A stretch of DNA of 64,000 nucleotides from Bedellia somnulentella (Eukaryota > Arthropoda > Insecta > Lepidoptera > Bedelliidae), in assembly GCA_963576735.1 (NCBI GenBank), contig OY755177.1:4774001-4838000 (forward strand), given 5' to 3'. The position numbers and the translations under genes were made by a program. Below, in pieces: positions 58,601 through 64,000 of this stretch. The notes below the pieces were generated by a model. The model ran no database searches, was not told the origin of the DNA, and was given only the letters and a program-made list of their open reading frames with translations. How positions within the stretch are numbered: the first letter of the stretch is position 1; the number at the start of each line of letters is the position of its first letter.

Positions 58601-61600
58601 ATACAGAAGCTTCAAAAAACCTAGAAATTGTATTAAGAATTAATTAATTTCTATATTAAGATTCCTTTTGTGAATTGGATTTTTTTAGGGTTATCAATCC
58701 ATAGTGAAAAGAAAAAAAAGATATCTCGTAGAGTAATAAATTATTTAAACCTCGTTAACTTAAAATCGGGCCTCTTTGACGGTATTCATTCTTGTTGTTA
58801 TTCTTCATCCATTTTTGGAAGTTAAGTGAGGAAAATATTGTAATGTCGTTATGAAAAGATCAAAATTTTAAGTCACTTCTCACATCACCCGCAGTAAAAT
58901 ATGGGTTAGTTTTATGCTAAGAAAACACTACACAGTTTATAAAGTAGGTATACAATTTCGAACTGGTTTCAGCAGCAGCAGGTTTCAGTAAAGTAAGAGT
59001 GTTTCAGTAAACAAAATATCGTAATTAAAATCTGAAATGAGAAAACTCACCGATCAAATTTACTGGTGATGGTCGGAGCCATGACTGTTTGCTACACGTT
59101 CTTTAGCACAAAGCATTAACTAATGAATGATAGGAATAAATAGGGATTTATAATCGTTTCATCACATCACTTCGCTCCTTGAATCACTGCATGATTGTTT
59201 GCCAAAATGATTCACTTATTTTAATGCCATATCGCATTTATTTTTGGACAACTCATTGAACAATAAACTATTGTCACTCCTGATTTTATCTTCATTGAAA
59301 TAAACACTTCGTGGACCAACTGATCTTATCTACTCTGATCTTATGATCAACTGATCTGTGGGAACAGCAAAGATATACTGGCCAGTACACCCTGCTGTGT
59401 ACCAACTTAGAATTTGTATTTATGTTTAGCTAGAGAAACATTTCGATACCGCGATGTACGATTTTTTTATGACGCTGCTAGTATGCGAGTGAGTTCGCCG
59501 TCTAGCGGTCGCCACAGTACTCCCCTCCTAGTCGATAGACGATATCGAAGAGCTAGGAGGTACCTGTTACCAATAGTAGAGAGGGACTAGTGTGCGAGCG
59601 AGTTCGCCGTCTAGTAGTAGAGTGCAGTGTGAGCAGTGAGGCAGAGTAGCGTGCCAGTAGATGCTCGGTAGGGTGAGTAGAGTAGTTTGGTAAGGTAAGC
59701 GAGGAGTATAAGATGTGGGTAGATTGAGAAATGTAGTAGAAAGATTCGTCATGTTGTTGTCGGGGGTCACCACTGTGGGAACAGCAAAGATATACTGGCC
59801 AGTACACCCTGCTGTGTACCAACTTAGAATTTGTATTTATGTTTAGCTAGAGAAACATTTCGATACCGCGATGTACGATTTTTTTATGACGCTGCTAGTA
59901 TGCGAGTGAGTTCGCCGTCTAGCGGTCGCCACAGATCTGAACAATTTAAATGTTAAAAAATTAGTTTAAATTTTATTTCTTTTGGTAGTGCGAATGAATA
60001 GAGAAATAGACGAAATCTTTCACGTGCATTGTTTAATTATTAAATTATTACAAGTGTTTAAACAGTTAAATCATTAAGTCATATTAATTCTGCGATAGGA
60101 TATACAAATCAGAGAATATATTTTGTAACACACTTTTAAGACACACTAAGTACGATTATGCTTGTTCAATTTTTGTAACAGGTGTTATTTATATGAAGAA
60201 ACATGTGAAATTAGAGCTAATATATTAAGCCGCTTTTTCGTTTTCAACTTAAATATTTTGCACAACACAAATAGTCAGCACTTAAAACTTGTTATGACAC
60301 AATACTGATTACGACGTAATGTTTTCCCGCCAGACCACATATTGCTACTATTCCGAACACATTATGTGCACTGTCTCACGTTGAGATGAAAACTCGATCA
60401 GACCCCACCATACCTATTTTAAAGAACTAATTAAAATTCTTAGTTGTATGTTAGCAAGTTGTACTATTTCATACATACATACATATACTCACGGCTATAA
60501 ATCCCTAGAAGAGGTAGCCAGAGCTAAGGAATTGGAAATTCCTCAGCCACTTTTGGAAAGTTCAATGGGGAAAAGATGGTATAATTAAGGGTGTTGGTGA
60601 TGGGTCTCCAACCTTATCGCCCAAATATCCTTTAAAAGCCCCAATACCGTTAGTCGCCTCTTACGTACACCCACCGGAATAAATGGGGTAGTGCTATTCT
60701 AATTCTCCTAAGACTTAAAAATGAAAAGGTAAGCATGAGTGCAAATAGGCTAAAGTCATATCTTAAAAGTCCGAAAAAGTATTGGAGCTGCATTCCATCA
60801 ATGAAATGGATAACTTATTTTCGAATGGCTCCGCTACAGTGCAATAATTTGGGTTTCCTACACTAAAACGTTCCGCATATTTCACAGCTTCGCACACTTA
60901 CAGATATATCGTTAATCCAAGGTGTTATTCTTGTCTTGTTGACCGATTTACTGAAGTATGTGTTGATGCGTTTGCGCCGCTCGTAATGCCATTACGGAAT
61001 ACACCGTGTAATACAAGGAAATACAACTCAGTTCAAAATGGGTATTGATTCAGTAACTTAACGTTGCTGTTAATGTTGTTTGAAAATATGTAAATTTAGA
61101 CTTATCAGCAAACCCTTTTAACTTCCTCTACAAAAGCTTTAAAAACACTCCGTAGAAATCCTCATAGGTCATAAATTTGTTTTATTTCATTCAAATTTAT
61201 TATATTACTACTCTTTAGCTCTTGTCTGAGTATTGATTGCTAAATTAAGTGTCTTACCAAAATGAATGATGTGTAGTGTCGGCTTAGAATAGCACTACCC
61301 CATTTCTTCCGGTGGGTGTACAAAGAAGCGACTAACGGTATTGGGGCTTTTTAAGGGCTTTTTGGGCGATGCGGTTGGAGACCCATCACCAACAACCTTT
61401 ACCACCTTTTTCCCATGAAACTACAAAAATGGCTGAGGAATTTCTAATTTCTTGCAACTTCCAAAAGTGGCTGAGGAATTTCTAATTTCTTAGCTCTGGC
61501 TACCCCTTCTAGGGATTTATAGCCGTGAGTATATGTTTATGTTTATGAATTTATAAAAAAGGAACTGAAAATTTAGGAATAAGACCTATCAAAAATACTA

Positions 61601-63547
61601 GTAACATTTTGTTATCTGTCAAAATGGTTAAATCAAAACCTCTAAAAAAAACTTTTGATATAGTACCCAAGGTGATAAAACAATTTGTTCCAAATCCGTC
61701 GTATAATCACGATGACATGACTAGCGATAGTAATGCAAATGTCAAACAATGTCGGCGCCACCCCGGCCCGGTAAGTGATCGGTCGACGGCATTCCGTTGG
61801 TTATCTTTGGATTGGATGCATTTCTTCAATGGATTGCGATCACCAGCATACAGGGTGATCGCTACTGTTGAGTGGATAAGAAGGAATCAGGAAGAGAACG
61901 AGAATAAATGTCTATGGACAAAGATTCTCTAATCAAGAAGCTTGTATAACTCGACAAAAAATCAAAGAATGCAAAAAAAAATTTTTTTTGTTTACTGACA
62001 AAATGTAAAAAGTCTTATGTTTTTAAATTAGAAGTCAGTATGTCCAAGCAATTTGATTCAATTCCTCCTGCATGATGACATGACTAGCAATAATAATGCA
62101 AATGTCAAACAATGTCGGCGCCACTCTGCCCCGGTAAGTGATCGGTCGACGGCATTCGGTCGGTTATCTTTGGATTGAATGCATTTTTTCAATGGATTGT
62201 AGCGTACAGGCTGATCGTTATAGCTATGCGGAGTAGGTGGATGAAAGGGAAAGACAAGTTTGTATGTTTTAAAACAGTCAATCCACAAAACTCCCGAGGT
62301 CCTTGGTTTGACTAGTCAAACCTCGAATCGTGACATGAAGTCTTAGTCAAAGACCAAAAAAAATATGTATTGAATTAAAAATAATATATTAATTTAAATT
62401 AAATTGTATATAACTGACTAATTATGTTGACCACCTCTTCATTATGAGTTTAACTGAACTTGTTCAAACTATATTAAGTTTTTGTTAAATTTATCAAGGC
62501 TCATGCGGAAATGCCACATTATATTCACCCAACATTTTACAAGAATATGTAAGCATCAGGTTCGACTTTTTCGTGGTTAAATTATAACACAACATAAGTT
62601 GCTGCCTCGGAATTATAACTCAAGGTAATGTTTACACAAACTCTGAAATAGGCATAATAACCTTTCCTCTTTTATTAGCCACCGATGTCACTTACTAACG
62701 TGAGGTTAATAAATCAAAAAGCGCAACACCCTGTATGCACCGCTAGTTTGTTTTGATACGATAACATCGGTATTACGGTATCAGTATGCAGTTTGGCAGC
62801 CGCGCAGACATCTGCATACACAATGTGTTGCGCATGACTCACAGCCTAACGCACTTCCTGATTATGACTGACTTTAATGTCTGAAAATCTGCGGAATTGG
62901 TACTATTTGAAAGGTAAGTTTACAGAGCAAGCTTTAAGTATAAGTTAAATTTCCGTGTGATACCATAATTTTTGTAATGATTATATATTTTGATATGCAA
63001 TAAATTATTTTTCAAAACACCTGCTCATATAATGACGTTTCTCTTAGTAGTATTCCCTATTTTGGTTTTTTTTTATTTTTAGAAACTAATTAAGAATACA
63101 AAGATTTTGTGATATTTCTGAGTTTTTATTATTTGTTTAAAACGTTTATACTCTTAAATAAAGATTACGAATTTGTATATACAGGTTATATAACAAAGTC
63201 TACCGAATAGAAGTCCTCGTGAAAGTAAAAGGTGACTTAGTGACCTAAGGCTTTTTAATAGATTATTGGTCGATGTGGTTAGAGATTAATATCCTACAAC
63301 CTTTATTTTACAAATTTTCTCTTACTCTAATTTCAAAAGTGGACGCGGAATTTCTCATTTCGAAGCTCTGGCTACCCCTTCTAGGGATTTATAGCCGTGA
63401 GCATATGTATGTATGTATTACGTACCCAACAGTGCCATTGTCGAGGTTCTTCAAGTGTTTGTTGAGTGTTTCCTGGATGTTGTGTTGCGAGTACAGCCCG
63501 ATGGGCGAGTTGAACTGCTTGTGGACGATCTTTGGACCGGTCGACAT
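46542..63547 (-). CDS. Zasp66: Zasp66-like PDZ/ZM-family Z-disc protein (gene model)
   Basis: Minus-strand exons in order are 1A 63547-63426 or 1B 59082-59051, 2 57131-57028, 3 56850-56656, 4 50034-49979, 5 49870-49409, and 6a 48293-48081 or 6b 46661-46542. With 1A and 6a the product is 383 residues; with 1B and 6a it is 353. Exon 1A holds the ZM motif (VHKQFNSPIGLYSQHNI), which in Zasp/ALP/PDLIM proteins binds alpha-actinin at Z-discs. Exon 2 has NSAVLRMLEEEE, like the DUF4749 segment after ZM. Exon 4 has RRKVVWPPTPE. Exon 5 is a Pro/Gln/Tyr repeat tail. No LIM domain is found, which fits Zasp66 or Zasp67 rather than Zasp52. PDZ-coding exons, if present, would lie right of the window. The expected role is sarcomere Z-disc and integrin-site assembly. 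Confidence 0.83.
46662..48080. other. Intron / 3' UTR of Zasp66-like gene with unnamed repeat
   Basis: A GC-rich patch at 47680-47830 and a SINE-E-like end at 47905-47990 (CTGCCAACCCGCACTTGGCC) are transposon debris. ORFs on both strands there (47627-47931) are not conserved domains. TTTATT at 47563 is a possible poly(A) signal for the proximal last exon. Confidence 0.5.
48081..48293 (-). CDS. Zasp66: Zasp66-like exon 6a (proximal last exon)
   Basis: Acceptor TTTTTCTAG, then 70 residues (AYSQPTYPGSQPAYSPQQ, later STITLRPQQP, ending SYGGLFGF) and TAG. Phase 0, continuing exon 5. Confidence 0.88.
   Translation of the reverse strand, partial: AYSQPTYPGSQPAYSPQQHSPLSEPAYQPRVYEPPPSTITLRPQQPVHQKPSPVFASQPATASYGGLFGF
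49409..49870 (-). CDS. Zasp66: Zasp66-like exon 5, repeat exon
   Basis: 154 codons, phase 0 at both ends, so it can be skipped without frame change. It has about nine tandem heptads of type YQAPSQQ with variants (APAQQ, PPSQQ, TPSQQ), then GLSKLIPFGPGVTASPTPQ and PYKPPSSRWAPVSP. Acceptor CCTCACAG, donor CAG|GTAGTG. Confidence 0.88.
49979..50034 (-). CDS. Zasp66: Zasp66-like exon 4
   Basis: 56 nt giving RRKVVWPPTPESNGYHQQ, a VVWPP motif common in insect Zasp proteins. Acceptor TTTTTTCAG, donor CAG|GTATCC. Confidence 0.88.
50462..50703 (+). repeat. SINE-A copy, full length, young
   Basis: GCTGTGTAGTGTCAGCTTAG to GTGAGTATATGTATGTTATT; close to the consensus. Confidence 0.9.
51535..51715 (-). 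repeat. Degraded SINE-A copy
   Basis: ACTCACTGCTATAATCCC, GTGGGGAAAGGATTGTAAAAT and GGTGATGAATCTCCAGCC in family order, heavily mutated. Confidence 0.65.
51745..51842 (+). repeat. SINE-C fragment
   Basis: ATCGTCAAGTTAGTATTCC, then CTTACTTAGTTTGGGGCTTA and ATATGTCCATATATTTATTATT. Confidence 0.7.
51843..52022 (+). repeat. 5'-truncated SINE-A copy with ATGA tail, plus (ATT)n
   Basis: TTGGGCGATGTGGTTGGCGA to GCCGTGAGTATATGAATGAATG. The tail here is (AATG)n, not (ATGT)n, and passes into an ATT microsatellite at 52000-52022. Confidence 0.85.
54148..54270 (-). repeat. 5'-truncated SINE-A copy with 10-bp target duplication
   Basis: Flanked by TTATCAAACA on both sides (54138-54147, 54271-54280). 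Only the 3' half is present. Confidence 0.9.
54296..54368 (+). repeat. SINE-A 3' fragment
   Basis: AGTGGCTCACGATTTTTTTA to AAGCCGTGAGTATATG, in opposite orientation to its neighbour at 54148. Confidence 0.75.
55652..56030 (+). repeat. SINE-B copy, full length
   Basis: tRNA-like head GATAACTCAGTGGGTACAAC with B box GTTGAAATCCCGGGTCGGG, then the body and a TTTTGTTTTGTTTTG-type tail. Not a tRNA gene. Confidence 0.9.
56656..56850 (-). CDS. Zasp66: Zasp66-like exon 3
   Basis: 65 codons: PELDESQVKAILETLVHADH, then RYWPPQTSRMRSARSWDGQL and NIYSEFMVATKG. The acceptor ATGCAAG|TAAAAC is chosen because other AGs nearby give stops; it is the least typical junction in the model. Donor AAAG|GTACCA. Confidence 0.8.
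57028..57131 (-). CDS. Zasp66: Zasp66-like exon 2 (common exon)
   Basis: It receives both alternative first exons in phase 2: IDFSNPNTDKPGNLANSAVL, then RMLEEEERNRNGYP. Acceptor GTCCACAG, donor CCTA|GTGAGT. Confidence 0.87.
57247..57480. repeat. SINE-B fragment and LINE scrap
   Basis: 57247-57330 is a SINE-B tail piece (AAACACCAAGTGACC, AACTCGTGAACGTTTGAG). 57390-57480 in reverse encodes EQVCQDHTKWCLIVSGPPNG, like the LINE end at 12891-13103. Confidence 0.65.
57481..59050 (-). other. Zasp66-like intron after exon 1B
   Basis: No further exon seen. It contains a perfect palindrome at 58161-58199 (18-bp arms, 3-base loop) and a degraded SINE-A at 58793-58937. Confidence 0.55.
59051..59082 (-). 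CDS. Zasp66: Zasp66-like exon 1B (short-isoform first exon)
   Basis: ATG followed by APTITSKFD and CG|GTGAGT, phase 2. It bypasses the ZM motif, so the product would start with ten residues and then IDFSNP. A TATA-like box lies about 65 bp upstream (see 59145). Confidence 0.78.
59145..59152 (-). promoter_or_regulatory. TATA-like box upstream of Zasp66-like exon 1B
   Basis: TATAAATC on the minus strand. A TCATTC sequence suited to an initiator lies about 25-30 bp downstream and the ATG about 65 bp downstream. Inference from spacing only. Confidence 0.45.
59357..59933 (-). mobile_element. TRIM-like mini LTR retrotransposon, copy 2, identical LTRs
   Basis: The 160-bp direct repeats (59357-59516, 59774-59933) begin TG and end CA and, by eye, are identical base for base. 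The flanks are GATC on both sides (59353-59356, 59934-59937), a 4-bp duplication. On the minus strand the 5' LTR is followed by G and TGGTGACCCCCGAC (primer-binding-like), and the 3' LTR is preceded by AGGAGGGGAG (polypurine). The internal part is 257 bp. It is the same family as copy 1 at 4083 but a distinct subfamily in the first half of the LTR. It lies about 275 bp upstream of Zasp66 exon 1B. Confidence 0.93.
59938..61268. other. Zasp66-like intron / upstream DNA with one SINE-A
   Basis: Apart from SINE-A at 60471-60700 nothing is recognised. Confidence 0.5.
60471..60700 (-). repeat. SINE-A copy lacking the first bases
   Basis: Minus strand: it starts at AGAATAGCACTACCCC and ends in an (ATGT)n tail, otherwise near the consensus. 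Confidence 0.88.
61269..61548 (+). repeat. SINE-A copy with internal duplication
   Basis: GTGTAGTGTCGGCTTAGAAT to GTGAGTATATGTTTATGTTT. The block AACT.C.AAAATGGCTGAGG...ATTTCTAATTTCTT occurs twice in tandem (about 61420-61490). Confidence 0.88.
61609..61932 (+). CDS. Unknown exon-like ORF, unit 1 of a duplication
   Basis: The start ATG at 61624 has the context GTCAAAATGG and is followed by a basic segment VKSKPLKKTFDIVPKVIKQF. After CRRHPGP the DNA reads CCCG|GTAAGTGA, a consensus 5' splice site, so the real coding part may end near 61770. Without splicing the frame continues to 61932. A second, degraded unit lies at 62040-62230. I do not recognise a family; it may be a first exon of an unannotated gene, or part of a transposon. 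Confidence 0.35.
   Translation: MLSVKMVKSKPLKKTFDIVPKVIKQFVPNPSYNHDDMTSDSNANVKQCRRHPGPVSDRSTAFRWLSLDWMHFFNGLRSPAYRVIATVEWIRRNQEENENKCLWTKIL
62040..62230 (+). repeat. Unit 2 of the 61.6-kb ORF duplication
   Basis: It repeats GATGACATGACTAGC.ATA.TAATGC, the CGGCGCCAC block, CCGGTAAGTGATCGGTCGAC and CTTTGGATTG.ATGCATTT.TTCAATGG from unit 1. The upstream part with the ATG is not kept. Confidence 0.85.
62231..63207. other. Nothing recognised
   Basis: AT-rich. A CpG-containing patch at 62690-62840 stands out from its neighbours. Confidence 0.45.
63208..63419 (+). repeat. SINE-A copy, diverged, adjoining the Zasp66 exon 1A donor
   Basis: AAAAGGTGACTTAGTGACCT to GCCGTGAGCATATGTATGTATG. Its tail ends about 6 bp from the splice donor at 63425. 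Confidence 0.8.
63426..63547 (-). CDS. Zasp66: Zasp66-like exon 1A with ZM motif
   Basis: ATG then STGPKIVHKQFNSPIGLYSQ, HNIQETLNKHLKN and GTVGG: the ZM motif at residues 6-31. Donor GG|GTACGT, phase 2, the same as exon 1B. An acceptor TTGTTCCAG at 63568 lies upstream, and an in-frame TAA sits between it and the ATG, so 63548-63567 would be 5' UTR. Use of this exon after PDZ exons would need another acceptor (for example CCCAAG|ATG). Confidence 0.83.
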
Positions 63548-63775
63548 CTTGGGGTCGTTCGTTTACGCTGGAACAAGCGGAATATAGATATGATTTTCAT
63601 GGTATAAATTAAAAAGAATGAATAAAGATTATTTTATTAACAAAATGATATGTTTATGAAAGAGAAGGCTGCCAATTTGTGTCAAGTATAAAAACAAAAA
63701 CTGTTTCAGACACGTCAGTGAAGTCACAGTTTTGATACAGTAATAATTATTTAAAACTCAAACTTCTATTTCTGT

Positions 63776-63830
63776 ACTAATACTTCTGAGCATCACGTGC
63801 CATTGTCACCTGATGTTCAAGGCAACTACG
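63776..63830 (-). repeat. SINE-B fragment
   Basis: TACTAATACTTCTGAGCATCAC and TTGTCACCTGATGTTCA in reverse family order. Confidence 0.7.
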
Positions 63831-63919
63831 CTTTCTAACAAACATTCTACATAACGGCAAAGTGACGGTACTGACACTGACTTGTGTGGATGCTTTAATA
63901 GATTATGTATGGAAATAAT

Positions 63920-63995
63920 TTAGGAATCCATAATTCGAAAGATCTGGCTTACCCTTTTTTGGATTTATGGTCGTGAGGATATGCATGTATGTATT
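63920..63995 (+). repeat. SINE-A 3' fragment
   Basis: GGAATCCATAATTCG to GTCGTGAGGATATGCATGTATG, diverged. Confidence 0.75.
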
Positions 63996-64000
63996 CTTTA

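Overview
This is animal nuclear DNA, most likely from a moth or butterfly. The sequence is AT-rich, the genes have many short exons with GT-AG introns, and the introns are full of insect-type repeats: Helitrons whose 5' end reads TCTATACTAATATTATAAAG, tRNA-derived SINEs of lepidopteran style, jockey/CR1-like LINE tails and a decayed mariner. There is no sign of bacterial or viral organisation. The species cannot be named from the sequence alone.

Three cellular genes were found. (1) Positions 6578-6824, minus strand: the N-terminal coding exon of a ZSWIM8/Dorado homologue (cullin-RING ligase receptor); its other exons are not recognised and probably lie to the left of the window. (2) Positions 11785-40555, plus strand: a complete HERC4-type HECT E3 ubiquitin ligase in 19 coding exons. 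All phases close to an open frame of 1037 codons plus stop, with seven RCC1-type blades at the N-terminus and a HECT domain whose catalytic Cys is residue 1005. (3) Positions 46542-63547, minus strand: a Zasp66-like Z-disc protein with a ZM (ZASP) motif, a Pro/Gln/Tyr-rich tail of YQAPSQQ-type repeats, two alternative first exons of equal phase and two alternative last exons. ZSWIM8 and HERC4 are head-to-head about 5 kb apart; HERC4 and Zasp66 are tail-to-tail.

Layout: 1-860, LINE end; 990-6560, repeats including a mariner relic and a mini-LTR (TRIM) element; 6578-6824, ZSWIM8 exon; 7640-9834, a SINE split by one Helitron, directly followed by another; 11785-40555, HERC4 with introns full of retroposons; 40556-46540, intergenic with small palindromic or TIR elements; 46542-63547, Zasp66-like gene, with a second TRIM of identical LTRs upstream of the short-isoform start; to 64000, further repeats.

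The most unusual features are: a very dense retroposon family (about 30 copies, about 250 bp, (ATGT)n tail, target-site duplications visible); repeated local duplication of HERC4 exons (exon 7 as a 161-bp tandem repeat, exon 13 with a decayed copy on each side, one split by a retroposon); a pair of TRIM elements sharing primer-binding-like and polypurine sites; several nested insertions whose empty-site sequence can be read directly; and a duplicated unknown exon-like ORF at 61.6 and 62.0 kb. Elements that I could not assign to a superfamily are described by their ends and target-site duplications only.
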